Source of the DNA: Bifidobacterium callitrichos DSM 23973
Lineage (GTDB): Bacteria > Actinomycetota > Actinomycetes > Actinomycetales > Bifidobacteriaceae
Length of the DNA stretch: 64,000 nt
Direction: 5' to 3'
NCBI RefSeq assembly: GCF_000741175.1
Contig: NZ_JGYS01000005.1
Span: 124,001-188,000 of the forward strand
Shown here: positions 16,674 through 26,427 of the stretch, piece by piece
How positions within the stretch are numbered: the stretch's first letter is position 1
Layout: every line of letters begins with the position of its first letter
Notes under the pieces: model-generated
Databases searched by the model: none
What the model was told of the DNA's origin: nothing
What the model saw: only the letters and a program-made list of their open reading frames with translations
Program-made: the position numbers and the translations under genes

Positions 16674-18182
16674 TCACCCGACGGAACGCTCCACCAGACG
16701 CGCGGCCAGACGGCTGTCGACATCCGCGACCACCTTCACCCCCTCGGCGAGCCATTCGATGCTGTCGACATGCCCGTACTCGCGCACCTGCGAGAGCAGC
16801 GAGCCGGCCGAATACGGCAGCAGGGCCTCGACATGCACGCCCGGGGTGGGCAGCAGCGCCTCGACCGCGTCACGCAGCTCGTCGAGCCCGCGACCGGAAT
16901 ACGCGGAGACGATGTGGGCGTCCGGCTCCAGCGCGGCGAGCCGCTCCAGCGTCGCCTCGTCGCATCGGTCGGCCTTGTTGAACACGAGCAGCCGTGGGAT
17001 CGATTCGGCGCCCTCGATGTCGGCGAGCACCTCGTTGACCGCGTCGATCTGCGAGAACGGATCGGGGTGGGAGCCGTCGACGACGTGCAGGATCACGTCG
17101 GCCTCGCCGACCTCCTCCAGCGTCGACTTGAACGCCTCGACCAGCTGCGTGGGCAGTCTGCGGACGAATCCGACGGTGTCTACGTAGGCGTACAGTCGCC
17201 CGTCCCGCGCCTTGGCGCGGCGCACGGCGGTGTCGAGCGTCGCGAACAGCGCGTTCTCGACGAGCTCGCTCGAACCGGTCAGACGGTTGGTGAGCGACGA
17301 CTTGCCGGCGTTGGTGTAGCCGACCACGGCGATGGTGGGCAGACCATAGCGGCGTCGGGATCCGCGCTTGACCTCGCGGGCCGGCGCCATCTCGCGGATC
17401 TGCCTGCGAAGCCTGGCGATGCGGGTGCGGATGACGCGACGATCCATCTCGATCTTCGTCTCGCCCGGGCCTCGCGAGCCGATGCCCGCGTCGGCGCCCG
17501 CCGCTCGACCGCCGGCCTGACGGGACAGCGAACCGCCCCAGCCGCGCAGTCGCGGCAGCATGTACTCGAGCTGCGCGAGCTCCACCTGCGCCTTGCCCTC
17601 ACGGCTGGTGGCATGCTGGGCGAAGATGTCTAGGATCACCGCGGTGCGGTCGACGACCTTCACCTTGGCCGCATCCTCCAGTCCTCGACGCTGGCTCGGC
17701 GGCAGATCGTCGTCCACGACGATGGTGTCCGCCTCCTCTCGCGCGACGATGTCGGCGATCTCCTTCGCCTTGCCGGATCCTACGTAGGTGGCGGCGTCGG
17801 GCTTGATGCGATGCTGCAGGAGGCCGTCGCACACGACCGCGCCCGCGGTCTCGGCGAGCGCGGCGAGTTCTCGCAGCGACTCCTCGGCCTTGGCCTGTGT
17901 GGTGAGCGCGGACGACCACACGCCGACGAGCACGACGCGCTCCAGACGCACCTTGCGGTATTCGACCTCGGTGACGTCCTGCAGCTCGCCGAGACCGGCG
18001 ACGTGCTTGAGCTGATTGCGGGATTCGCGCTCCTCCCACGCCTCATCGTGGCTTTCGGCCCATGGTGCGGATCCGCCGCCCTCGTCGATCAGGACCTCGG
18101 ACGCCTCGGCGAGCACATCGCCATGCTCGTCCCCCTCGGTCCGGTCTTCGTACTTCCCCATGGATTCGGCGTCGCGGGTCAA
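16674..18182 (-). CDS. hflX: GTPase HflX (ribosome-splitting factor)
   Basis: GTPase that binds the 50S subunit and splits stalled ribosomes under stress. About 502 residues: acidic N-terminal extension (1-60), HflX N-domain with GSGKAKEIADI, coiled linker around GPGETKIEMDRR, then the G domain: G1 GYTNAGKSS, G3 DTVGF, G4 NKAD. The longest frame starts at GTG 18188, but that codon is within AAGAGGTGG; the TTG at 18182 is better placed. A downstream ATG lacks a ribosome site. Confidence 0.92.
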   Translation of the reverse strand: MTRDAESMGKYEDRTEGDEHGDVLAEASEVLIDEGGGSAPWAESHDEAWEERESRNQLKHVAGLGELQDVTEVEYRKVRLERVVLVGVWSSALTTQAKAEESLRELAALAETAGAVVCDGLLQHRIKPDAATYVGSGKAKEIADIVAREEADTIVVDDDLPPSQRRGLEDAAKVKVVDRTAVILDIFAQHATSREGKAQVELAQLEYMLPRLRGWGGSLSRQAGGRAAGADAGIGSRGPGETKIEMDRRVIRTRIARLRRQIREMAPAREVKRGSRRRYGLPTIAVVGYTNAGKSSLTNRLTGSSELVENALFATLDTAVRRAKARDGRLYAYVDTVGFVRRLPTQLVEAFKSTLEEVGEADVILHVVDGSHPDPFSQIDAVNEVLADIEGAESIPRLLVFNKADRCDEATLERLAALEPDAHIVSAYSGRGLDELRDAVEALLPTPGVHVEALLPYSAGSLLSQVREYGHVDSIEWLAEGVKVVADVDSRLAARLVERSVG

Positions 18183-18315
18183 TGCCACCTCTTTTTCACG
18201 CGTTGCGTGGTATCACGATTGAACTATGGTTCCTTATTATACGGACCGACCAACGGACAATCGAACAATCATTCAAACGAACAAGTAAACGAACGAACAC
18301 GGAAGTGGAATGATC

Positions 18316-18981
18316 ATGACGCAACAGACGGAACAGTATTTCTCGGCCGAGCCATCCTCGAAGGACGTGCGGCGCACGCTCCACGTGACATTGCGCGGGC
18401 GTGAGGCGACGGTCCAGGTCTCCAACGGCGTGTTCTCCTCCTCGCGCGTTGATCTCGGCACGTCGGTGCTGCTCAGGCACGCCCCTGAGGCGCCCGAGAC
18501 CGGTCGACTGCTCGATCTGGGCTGCGGGTGGGGTCCGATCGCCCTCGCGATGGCGTTCGAGTCTCCCAAGGCGCAGGTCATGGCGGTGGACGTCAACGAG
18601 CGCGCGTTGGATCTCGCTCACGCCAACGCCGTGTCCAACGGCTGCGCGAACGTGCACGTCACGCAGGTCGACGAGTCCGGCACTCCCCTGCCGGCCGATC
18701 GCCAGCCCGCGTTCTGCGAGCCGATCGACGCGGACGAGACCTTCGACGCGATCTGGTCGAATCCGCCGATCCGTATCGGCAAGGAGGCGCTGCACACGCT
18801 GCTGATGGCCTGGCTGCCGAGGCTGAAGCCGAACGGCGCCGCCTATCTGGTGGTGCAGAGGAATCTCGGCTCCGATTCGCTGATCCCATGGCTGGACGAT
18901 GCGCTCGGAGAGGATTTCTCCGTGTCCAAGTACGCAAGCTCCAAGGGCTTCCGTATCATTGAGGTTTTGCGAAATAACTAA
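18316..18981 (+). CDS. RsmC-like class I SAM-dependent methyltransferase
   Basis: 221 residues. SAM-binding motif LLDLGCGWGPIAL, acidic VMAVDVNERAL, and NPP motif WSNPPIRIGKEAL, as in the RsmC/RlmG family that methylates N2 of guanine in rRNA. It is the short single-domain form common in Actinobacteria, so the exact target (16S G1207 or other) is not certain. The second of two close ATGs (18316) has the better distance to GGAAGTGG. It is divergent from hflX. Confidence 0.82.
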   Translation: MTQQTEQYFSAEPSSKDVRRTLHVTLRGREATVQVSNGVFSSSRVDLGTSVLLRHAPEAPETGRLLDLGCGWGPIALAMAFESPKAQVMAVDVNERALDLAHANAVSNGCANVHVTQVDESGTPLPADRQPAFCEPIDADETFDAIWSNPPIRIGKEALHTLLMAWLPRLKPNGAAYLVVQRNLGSDSLIPWLDDALGEDFSVSKYASSKGFRIIEVLRNN

Positions 18982-19038
18982 TAACTAGTGACATAGTGAC
19001 GCTAGTGATGCGGAAAGTCAGCGGGAAGTCATAAGGGA

Positions 19039-22000
19039 ATGCGTTTCGAATATCCGTCCGAACTGCCGGTTTCGGCCGCGCGCGATGAGATCGCGAAGGC
19101 CGTTCGTTCATCCCAGGTGGTCATCGTCTCCGGCCAGACCGGTTCTGGAAAGACCACGCAGCTGCCGAAGATCCTCCTCGAGCTCGGCAGGGGTTCGCAC
19201 GGCAGGCAGATCGTGCACACGCAGCCGAGGCGTATCGCGGCCCGCACCGTGGCCGAGCGCATCGCCTCGGAGATGGGAGTGCGCCTCGGCGACGAGATCG
19301 GCTATCAGGTGCGCTTCACCGACGAGAGCTCGCCGAGCACGCGTCTGAGGGTCGTCACCGACGGTATCCTGCTCGCGCAGATCCAGAGGGATCCGCAGCT
19401 GAGCCGCTACGACACGATCATCATCGACGAGGCGCATGAGCGCAGTCTCAACATCGACTTCCTACTGGGGTATCTCACGGCCCTGCTGCCGAAGAGGCGA
19501 GATTTGAAGCTCGTCATCACCTCCGCGACCATCGATTCGGAGAAGTTCCAGCGCCACTTCGAGGAGGCGCTGCACGAGAAGGTGCCGGTCATCGAGGTGT
19601 CGGGCCGCACCTACCCGGTGCAGGTGGTCTACGAGCCGCTCGGCACCGCGCCCGCGCTGATGCGCGAGGTGCCGGGGTTCGCCACCGGCGCCCGCCCCGG
19701 CGACGCCGACTACGAGGAGCTGGCCAACGCGATCGCCGACGACGGCTCCGACTCCCCCCGCGCCGGTAGGTCGGGCGGCAACGCCAATTCGCGGTTCGCC
19801 GACGACGCGATCACGGACATGCCCACGGCCGTGGCGCGCGCCTGCGCCGAGCTGGTCATCCACTCCTCGCATGAGCGCGGGCCGCGCGACATCCTCGTGT
19901 TCGCCTCGGGCGAGCGAGACATCCACGAGTTCGAGGCGGCGCTGCGGCATCACTACGGCCCGCGCGCCGACGACATGCGCCGTCCGGATGCGATCGAGAT
20001 CATGCCGCTGTTCGCGAGGCTTTCGGCCGCGGACCAGCACAGGGTGTTCGAATCGCATACGCATCAGCGCATCGTCATCGCCACGAACGTGGCCGAGACG
20101 TCGCTGACGGTGCCGGGCATCCGCTACGTGGTGGATCCGGGCAACGCGCGCATCTCCCGGTATTCGAAGACCGCGAAGGTGCAGAGGCTCCCGATCGAGC
20201 CGATCAGTCAGGCGAGCGCCGACCAGAGGAGCGGCCGATGCGGCCGTGTGGCGGACGGCATCGCGATCCGCCTGTATTCGCGCGAGGACTACGAGACTCG
20301 TCCGCGGTTCACCGAGCCGGAGATCCTGAGGACCTCTCTGGGCGCGGTGGTGCTGCACATGCTGTCGGTGGGCGTGGCGCGCACCGCCGAGGACGTGACG
20401 CGGTTCGGCTTCATCGATCCGCCGGACATGAAGGCCGTGTCGGACGGCTTCAACGAGCTGACCGAGCTCAAGGCCGTGGCCCGCCATCGCGGCGAGGTGA
20501 CGCTCACGCATATCGGACGCCAGCTGGCGCGCATCCCGATCGACGTGCGATTGGGCCGCATGATCATCGAGGCGGCGAGGACCGCATCCCCGAACACGCT
20601 GGCCGCCGTGCTGGTGGTCGTCGCGTTCCTGAGTCTGCAGGATCCGCGCGAGCGTCCGGATGACAAGCGCGAGGAGGCGGACCGCATCCACAACCGGTAT
20701 GCGGACGCCACGAGCGACTATCTGACGGCGTTGAACATCTGGGACCGTGTGTTCCAGGCGGATGGCGAGCCGAGCAACAACGCGCTGCGCCGCATCTGCA
20801 AGACCGAGTACTTCAGCTGGCTGAGAATGCGCCAGTGGAGGGATCTGGTCTCCCAGCTCAGGCAGATGTGCCGTGAGATGAAGTTCAAGGTGGGCGATCC
20901 CCTGCCCTCCACACGCGCCGGACTGGAGATCCGCCAGTTGCCGATCAACCAGCAGGCGGCGCATTCGCTGTGCTGCGCATGGGATGCGGACGGCATCCAC
21001 AAGTCGATGCTCGCGGGCCTGCTGTCGATGATGGGCATGCAGGTGATCCGCGAGCCGAAGGCGTCCGACTACGCGAACCTCAAGGGTGCGGCGAGGGCCC
21101 GTGCCTTGAAGCGTGCGCAGAAGATGTCGAAGAACGACTATCTGGGCGCGCGCGGCACGCATTTCGCGCTCTTCCCCGCCTCGGCGGTCTCCAAGGCCAC
21201 GCCGAGCTGGGTGATGTCGACCGAACTGGTGGAGACCTCGCGTCTGTGGGCCCGTTATTCGGCGGCGATCGATCCCGCGTGGGCCGAACCGCTGGCCGGC
21301 AGTCTCACGCGCACCACGTACGCCGAGCCGCACTGGTCCGGTTCGCGCGGCTCGGCGGTGGCGAACGCGAAGGTGCTGCTGTATGGTCTGCCGATCGTGC
21401 AGGATCGCACCGTGCAGTGGGGTCGCATCAACCCGCCGGAGGCGCGTGACTTCCTGATCCGTCAGGGGCTCGTGGAGGGCGACATCCAGCAGCGGTTCAG
21501 CTATGACGAGTTCGTCGCGAGGAATGTGAAGCTTCTCGAGGAGGCCGCGGACGACGCGAACCGTACGCGTCAGGTCGCCGAGACCGTGTCCGACGAGGAC
21601 CTGTTCGACTTCTACAACGCCGTCATCCCCAATGACGTGACCTCCGTGGCCGCGCTGGCGAAATGGTGGAAGGGCGTGCACGACGAGAACCCGAAGCTGC
21701 TGGACTTCGACCCAGAGAAGGTCGAACGTCTGCAGACGGCGGATTCGGTGAGTCTGGCCGACTATCCGGACCACTGGCATACGCTCGGCACGGACGGCCA
21801 GCCGATCGACCTGAGACTCAGCTACATCTACGATCCGAGCGACGAGAACGACGGCGTGACCGTACACGTGCCGTTGAAGGCCCTCTCGCGCCTCCTGCCC
21901 GATCAGTTCACATGGAACGTGCCCGGCCTTCTGGACGAGCTGATCCTCGCGATGATCAAGGCGCTGCCCAAGCAGCTGCGCGTGCAGTTCGTGCCCGCGC

Positions 22001-23178
22001 CGGACGCCGCGAGGAAGATCCGCTCGTGGATCGACGAGCACTACCCGTGTCTGCCGGGTTCGGGCGACATGCGCAAGCCGAACACGCCCCCGGACGACGA
22101 GACCGTCTGGCCGGATCTGGCGCACGTGTTCACCCGCGCTGCGATCGCCGTGATGGGCGCGCAGATCCACCCGGAGGTGCTGGGACCGGATCTGATCGCG
22201 CGCCTCCAGCCGTACCTGAAGATGACGTTCGTCGTCGAGGAACGAGCCGGCGGGCGATCCTCCGGGCGTCCCGGACGCGGCCGCACGCAGGTCAAAACGC
22301 TCGGCAGATCCAAGGACCTGAAGGCGCTGCAGGTGAAATTCGCCGCCGAAGCCAAGGAGTCGGCGCGCAACATGGTGCGCAAGCAGGCCGACAAGGCCGG
22401 CGACGCGGGTCGTCTCGTCGAACGCGCGGACCTGCTGCACAAGGCGGGAGCGACCACCGAATCGCGCGCCTCGATGCTCTGGCACGGCGCGCTGGACGCC
22501 TTGCGCCTGCCCTCCGACCGCATCTCCTCGCGATGGCTGGGCACGGAGGCGCTGATGCTCGCCTCGGCCCCGTACAAGTCGACGAAGGAACTGGTCGAGG
22601 ATCTGCAGCTCGCCGCCGTCAAACGACTCCTGCCGGATGTGGACCGTCTGCCGGACGACGAGGCGCTGGCGAACGCGGTGCTCGACGTGCGCGAGGTGTA
22701 CGAGGACACGGTCTACGCGGTCGCTCATGACGTGATCACGATCCTCAGACGCTACGCCGAGGTCGACAAGGCCGTATCGGGCAAGGCGGATCTGCCGATG
22801 CTCTCGGTGCTGCAGTCGATCCGCGAGCATATCGCGACGCTCGTGTTCCCCGGTTTCATCGGCGCCGCTCCCCCGACGGCCCTGAAGTCGATCGAACGCT
22901 ATCTCAACGCGGACCTCATGCGCCTGAACAAGGCGAAGCAGGACAAGAACCGCGACGTGCGCTGGGCGTGGGAGGCCGACGAGGCGCGCCAGCTGGTCGA
23001 CAAGGCCACAGCCGCCGCGAAGCGCGAGCCGGCGGGCCCCTCGCACGAGAGGATGATGAAGCGCGCGACCGAGGCCCGGTGGATGCTCGAGGAGTTCTAC
23101 GTGAGCCTGTGGGCGCAGGAGCTCGGCACACCGAAGCCCGCCAGCCTCAACCGCATCAAAAAGGCGCTGGCCGCCTAG
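19039..23178 (+). CDS. hrpA: ATP-dependent RNA helicase HrpA
   Basis: Large DEAH-box RNA helicase of 1379 residues, near the usual 1300. Walker A SGQTGSGKTT at about 31-40, motif II DEAHERS, SAT, QRSGRCGR, then the HA2/OB region and the long C-terminal domain characteristic of HrpA. Bacterial HrpA has been linked to mRNA processing and rescue of collided ribosomes. The ATG follows GGGAAG by about ten bases. It stands alone on the plus strand and ends at a TAG that is part of a CCTAGG repeat cluster. Confidence 0.95.
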   Translation: MRFEYPSELPVSAARDEIAKAVRSSQVVIVSGQTGSGKTTQLPKILLELGRGSHGRQIVHTQPRRIAARTVAERIASEMGVRLGDEIGYQVRFTDESSPSTRLRVVTDGILLAQIQRDPQLSRYDTIIIDEAHERSLNIDFLLGYLTALLPKRRDLKLVITSATIDSEKFQRHFEEALHEKVPVIEVSGRTYPVQVVYEPLGTAPALMREVPGFATGARPGDADYEELANAIADDGSDSPRAGRSGGNANSRFADDAITDMPTAVARACAELVIHSSHERGPRDILVFASGERDIHEFEAALRHHYGPRADDMRRPDAIEIMPLFARLSAADQHRVFESHTHQRIVIATNVAETSLTVPGIRYVVDPGNARISRYSKTAKVQRLPIEPISQASADQRSGRCGRVADGIAIRLYSREDYETRPRFTEPEILRTSLGAVVLHMLSVGVARTAEDVTRFGFIDPPDMKAVSDGFNELTELKAVARHRGEVTLTHIGRQLARIPIDVRLGRMIIEAARTASPNTLAAVLVVVAFLSLQDPRERPDDKREEADRIHNRYADATSDYLTALNIWDRVFQADGEPSNNALRRICKTEYFSWLRMRQWRDLVSQLRQMCREMKFKVGDPLPSTRAGLEIRQLPINQQAAHSLCCAWDADGIHKSMLAGLLSMMGMQVIREPKASDYANLKGAARARALKRAQKMSKNDYLGARGTHFALFPASAVSKATPSWVMSTELVETSRLWARYSAAIDPAWAEPLAGSLTRTTYAEPHWSGSRGSAVANAKVLLYGLPIVQDRTVQWGRINPPEARDFLIRQGLVEGDIQQRFSYDEFVARNVKLLEEAADDANRTRQVAETVSDEDLFDFYNAVIPNDVTSVAALAKWWKGVHDENPKLLDFDPEKVERLQTADSVSLADYPDHWHTLGTDGQPIDLRLSYIYDPSDENDGVTVHVPLKALSRLLPDQFTWNVPGLLDELILAMIKALPKQLRVQFVPAPDAARKIRSWIDEHYPCLPGSGDMRKPNTPPDDETVWPDLAHVFTRAAIAVMGAQIHPEVLGPDLIARLQPYLKMTFVVEERAGGRSSGRPGRGRTQVKTLGRSKDLKALQVKFAAEAKESARNMVRKQADKAGDAGRLVERADLLHKAGATTESRASMLWHGALDALRLPSDRISSRWLGTEALMLASAPYKSTKELVEDLQLAAVKRLLPDVDRLPDDEALANAVLDVREVYEDTVYAVAHDVITILRRYAEVDKAVSGKADLPMLSVLQSIREHIATLVFPGFIGAAPPTALKSIERYLNADLMRLNKAKQDKNRDVRWAWEADEARQLVDKATAAAKREPAGPSHERMMKRATEARWMLEEFYVSLWAQELGTPKPASLNRIKKALAA

Positions 23179-23224
23179 GAGCGCCCTAGGAGTGGTTTTA
23201 GGCTACCCCTAGGATGCCCCTAGG
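23174..23224. repeat. Four CCTAGG palindromes spaced 11, 23 and 11 bases
   Basis: CCTAGG starts at 23174, 23185, 23208 and 23219, from the hrpA stop into the yhbY upstream region. CTAG tetramers are normally scarce in high-GC bacterial DNA. The near-helical spacing suggests a protein-binding array, but none is known to me. Confidence 0.6.
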
Positions 23225-23281
23225 TTGGCCTGCTCCGATACAATACGACAGCACGAAAACGGATAAGGAGAAACATTCATC

Positions 23282-23587
23282 ATGGCACTGACCAAGAAGC
23301 AGATCAAGCAGCTGCGCGGCATGGCGAACAGCCTCAAGCCGCTCATCAACATCGGCAAGAACGACATCAGCGACTCGCTGGTCAAGCAGACCAGCGAAAC
23401 CCTCGCCAAGCGCGAGCTGGTGAAGATCAGCGTGCAGGACGGTTCCGGCCTCGACGCCAAGGAGGCGGCCGACAAGCTCGCCGGACAACTCGGCGCCGAG
23501 GTGGTGCAGACCATCGGCAACCGTTTCGTGCTGTTCCGCCGCTCGAAGCGCGACGACATCGAGCACATCGCCCTCGTGCGTGAGTGA
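23282..23587 (+). CDS. YhbY-family CRM-domain RNA-binding protein
   Basis: 101 residues forming a single CRM domain: LTKKQIKQLRGMAN at the start, the GxxG-type INIGKNDIS loop, and IGNRFVLFRRS near the end. In other bacteria YhbY associates with the 50S precursor and helps ribosome assembly. Strong ribosome site AAGGAG. Its stop overlaps a GTG that could start the MFS gene, so the two are likely one unit. Confidence 0.92.
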   Translation: MALTKKQIKQLRGMANSLKPLINIGKNDISDSLVKQTSETLAKRELVKISVQDGSGLDAKEAADKLAGQLGAEVVQTIGNRFVLFRRSKRDDIEHIALVRE

Positions 23588-23598
23588 CGCGGGGCGGC

Positions 23599-25062
23599 AT
23601 GGCTTCGCAGACTGATTCCCGTATTCCCGACGAGCGCATCCCCGGCAGGCTGATCGGCGCGATCGTCGCGACCGGATCGCTGGCCTTCATCGGCATCCTC
23701 ACCGAAACGGTGATGACGGTGCTCTTTCCGCAGCTCATGCGCGAGTTCCATGTGGACACCGCCACCGTGCAGTGGATCACGACGATCTACCTGCTGACGG
23801 TGGCCGCCACGATGCCGGTCTCCTCGTTCCTCAAGCGCCGGTTCCGTCTGAGGACGATCTTCATCGCCGCGGTCATGCTCGCGCTGACCGGCTCCATCAT
23901 CATGATCTTCGCGAGCGCGTTCCCGATGCTCATCATCGCCCGCATCATCCAGGGCGTGGGCTCGGGCGTCGCCACCCCGCTGATGATGAACATCATCCTC
24001 GAGCAGTCGCCGCGTTCCAAGATCGGCCGACTCATGGGCGTCGGATCCCTCGTCATCACGGTCGCCCCCGCCATCGGCCCGACCGTGGGCGGCGCCGTGA
24101 CGACCGTGCTGCCGTGGCGCGCTATCTTCGTCATCGCGATACCGCTGATGCTCATCGCCGCATTCGTGGGCCTCATGTGCATCGAGCAGAAGTCCCCCAC
24201 CGAGGCGGCGTATCTTGATCCGCTGCAGCTCACCGCGATCGTCGTCGCGCTGGTCGGCATGGTGCTGGGGCTCAATCAGGCCGGCGTGGCTGTGAGTGCC
24301 GCCGTGTCCGGACAGCCGGTCGGTACCTCGGGCGTGATCGCCGTGGCGAGCTTCGTGATCGGCCTCGCCTCGCTGATCGCGTTCGGTTGGCTGTCCCATC
24401 GTGCGTTCTCGCCGCTGCTGCGTCTCGGGATCCTCAAGGACCGTGTGGTGCTGCTGCATCTGGTGGCGTACCTGATCATGCCGATCGTCTCGATCGGATT
24501 CGGCTATGTGATCACCAACGTGGCGCAGCTTTCCCTTGGCACGAACGCGTTCCTCGCTGGCGCTCTGGTGCTGCCCGGCGCTCTGATCGGCGCCGTGTGC
24601 GCGCCGCTCGGCGGATGGCTCTACGACCGGTTCGGCGCGGTCCGTCCGGTGCTCGTGCCGTTCGGCATCGCGATCCTCGGCCCGGCGTTGCTGTTCGCGT
24701 TCTCGATGCACCTGACCCCGGCTCTGCTCGCCGGCTTCTACTTCATCTTCGGGTTCTTCTTCGCGCTCGGCAATTCGAACGTGATGACCAGCGCTCTGAG
24801 TTCGATCCCCCACGAGTTCGCGCCCGACGGCAACGCGATCTTCAACACGGCCCTCCAGTTCGGAGGCGCCGCGGGAACGGCACTGTTCTCGACGATCCTT
24901 GCGGTCGCGCAGGCCGGTCATGGCTCGGAGGGCTCCCCCGAGTTCATGCACGCGACCGCGGTCGGCGGCTCGTGGGTGTTCGCCACGATGACCGTCATCT
25001 GCATCCTCGGATGGCTCTCGCTGGCCGTGGCCTTCCGTATCCGTGCGGCACGGCACCGGTGA
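23599..25062 (+). CDS. MFS transporter, DHA2 (14-TM, EmrB/QacA-like) family
   Basis: 487 residues with about 14 membrane segments. Family signs are LTETVMTVLFPQLMREF in TM1, the motif-A-like LKRRFRLRTIF loop, and motif C-like GPTVGGAV in TM5. Such proteins export drugs or other hydrophobic compounds by proton antiport; the substrate cannot be told. The ATG at 23599 is taken; GTG at 23584 overlaps the yhbY stop and would add five residues. Followed by an intrinsic terminator. Confidence 0.87.
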   Translation: MASQTDSRIPDERIPGRLIGAIVATGSLAFIGILTETVMTVLFPQLMREFHVDTATVQWITTIYLLTVAATMPVSSFLKRRFRLRTIFIAAVMLALTGSIIMIFASAFPMLIIARIIQGVGSGVATPLMMNIILEQSPRSKIGRLMGVGSLVITVAPAIGPTVGGAVTTVLPWRAIFVIAIPLMLIAAFVGLMCIEQKSPTEAAYLDPLQLTAIVVALVGMVLGLNQAGVAVSAAVSGQPVGTSGVIAVASFVIGLASLIAFGWLSHRAFSPLLRLGILKDRVVLLHLVAYLIMPIVSIGFGYVITNVAQLSLGTNAFLAGALVLPGALIGAVCAPLGGWLYDRFGAVRPVLVPFGIAILGPALLFAFSMHLTPALLAGFYFIFGFFFALGNSNVMTSALSSIPHEFAPDGNAIFNTALQFGGAAGTALFSTILAVAQAGHGSEGSPEFMHATAVGGSWVFATMTVICILGWLSLAVAFRIRAARHR

Positions 25063-25100
25063 TATACGGACGATCAACCAAAACCGATAACCAATCAACC

Positions 25101-25140
25101 GAAGAAGTCCCCGAGCCGTCATGGCCCGGGGACTTCTTCG
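25101..25140 (+). terminator. Terminator after the MFS gene
   Basis: GAAGAAGTCCCCG / CGGGGACTTCTTC stem with an internal mismatch, flanked by A- and T-rich ends. It probably serves the convergent TM2 gene too. Confidence 0.85.
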
Positions 25141-25161
25141 TATTCCCGTCGACGGGAATCG

Positions 25162-25743
25162 TCAATCGTTCAGCTCAAGTCCCTGCGCATCCCGATGCCA
25201 GGGGCTTCCCGTACTGCTGCACAGGATGAGGATGCCTTCGACGAATCCCCAGATCGCCGCGGCGATCGGTCCCAATCCGAATGCGATCCAGCCGACCAAT
25301 GTGAGCAGGAGCTGCGCTACCGCCTTGCTCGTGTTACCCAGATAGAAGTTGTGCGCGCCGAACCCGCCGAGGAAGATGCCGAGCAGTCCCGCCGCGATCT
25401 TCGACTTCGTGCTCCTCGCCTCGTATGGACCGTAGTATGGGGCGCCCGGTCCATACTGGTATTGTCCGGCACCGTATGGCGCACTGTACTGTGAACCATA
25501 CTGGGTATATCCCTGGGTGTATCCGGGTGCACCATATCCCCCCGGTGCCTGCTGGCCGGCGTATCCCGCCTGTTGGCCATACTGCGCCGATCCTGCCGAC
25601 TGTCCGTCGTACGCCGGATATCCCTGACCGGGGTACCCGTTGCCGGCTTCCTGACTGGTGTTCCCGTTGTACCCCACCTGTCCTGATCCATCCGTCTGAT
25701 TCGGGGTCTGATTGATCTGATTGAACTGATTCGGATCACTCAT
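25162..25743 (-). CDS. TM2-domain membrane protein with Gly/Tyr/Gln-rich N-terminus
   Basis: 193 residues. The first two thirds are low-complexity (GQG, YGQQ, PYGAGQYQYG-like words) and presumably disordered. A TM2 domain follows: two membrane helices with GGFGAHNFYLGNTSKA between GIFL and LTLVGW. The cellular role is unknown in bacteria. The ATG at 25743 has GGAAAGGGAGGA upstream; a longer frame to 25785 has no ribosome site. Confidence 0.85.
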   Translation of the reverse strand: MSDPNQFNQINQTPNQTDGSGQVGYNGNTSQEAGNGYPGQGYPAYDGQSAGSAQYGQQAGYAGQQAPGGYGAPGYTQGYTQYGSQYSAPYGAGQYQYGPGAPYYGPYEARSTKSKIAAGLLGIFLGGFGAHNFYLGNTSKAVAQLLLTLVGWIAFGLGPIAAAIWGFVEGILILCSSTGSPWHRDAQGLELND

Positions 25744-25920
25744 CGTGACGTCCTCCCTTTCCAGCCGGATCAACCGACCATGCATTGTTGCATATATCTT
25801 CTCACATATCCGACGAACAGACTATGGATTCCGGTCCCCGTTGTCGAGACCCCTTGGGTCTGTGTCGGTTCTTGACTGCCGTCCCCTTACGGTGGCTAAA
25901 AAGGGTTGACTCCCGACGAA

Positions 25921-26071
25921 CGTACGCTGAGTTGTCGTCAGCGTACGCGGAACGTGGTCTTTCCCGCTCCATCACCCGTTTTCGTACGCTGCCCCATACT
26001 CAGCGTACGAATGCGGGTGATAACGAGGGGATGGCCACGAGGAACGTACGCTGATGGGGACTCAGCGTACG
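25921..26071. repeat. Intergenic element B: three CGTACGCTGA hairpins at exact 62-bp period
   Basis: Arms CGTACGCTGA / TCAGCGTACG form hairpins at 25921-25947, 25983-26009 and 26045-26071 with loops of 7, 8 and 7 bases. Starts are exactly 62 bases apart and each spacer is 35 bases. Spacer 2 resembles the reverse complement of spacer 1, so the whole 151-bp element is mirror-symmetric about the middle hairpin. It lies between the TM2 gene and the fru operon, with no reading frame of merit. Confidence 0.85.
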
Positions 26072-26108
26072 CGGAATGGGGGGTCGGGGTGCGGAGAACA
26101 GACAAAAA

Positions 26109-26152
26109 CGTGTGGGGGTGTGGCCCACGTACAGGAACCACACCCCCACACG
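26109..26152. terminator. Perfect 15-bp hairpin downstream of element B
   Basis: CGTGTGGGGGTGTGG, 14-base loop, perfect complement. It lacks a T run on the plus strand but has CGTTTTTGTC beyond it on the minus strand, so it could terminate minus-strand transcription leaving the fru operon. Confidence 0.65.
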
Positions 26153-26366
26153 CCGGATGAAGGAGGAAAGGATAAAGAGATGGTTGCCTTCCAACGGCGA
26201 TCGAGATTGGCGTACCATCCATGTGTCCGCCCGATCTTGTTCCTTCCGTCTCCTCCGGACTACCCGGAGAGTGGTAGGAAGAAATAAAATCCAGGACATC
26301 ACGGACCGAAGACGATCGACCCGAAACGGCTATTTCAGTTATTGATATTCACGGTGATCACCCGGG

Positions 26367-26414
26367 GTGTCCGAGGCCCGTTCCGTATGATCGGAACCGG
26401 GCCTTAGGGGACAC
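26367..26414 (-). terminator. Hairpin after fruG (fru operon end)
   Basis: Nested stem: outer GTGTCC/GGACAC and inner AGGCCCGTTCCG pairing with one bulge, 14 bases past the fruG stop. No T run follows; the hairpin at 26109 may finish the job. Confidence 0.7.
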
Positions 26415-26427
26415 TTACCGGGCTTGC

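Noticed and set aside
19462-23046. 1194-residue minus-strand frame inside hrpA
   Set aside because: Shadow of hrpA; His/Arg/Gly-rich, no domain, no ribosome site.
23209-25122. 637-residue minus-strand frame over yhbY and the MFS gene
   Set aside because: Shadow frame with repetitive Asp/Arg/His composition.
25921-26071. Element B as a CRISPR array
   Set aside because: Period of 62 with hairpin repeats looks similar at first, but there are only three repeats, the spacers are related as inverted copies and no cas gene is present.
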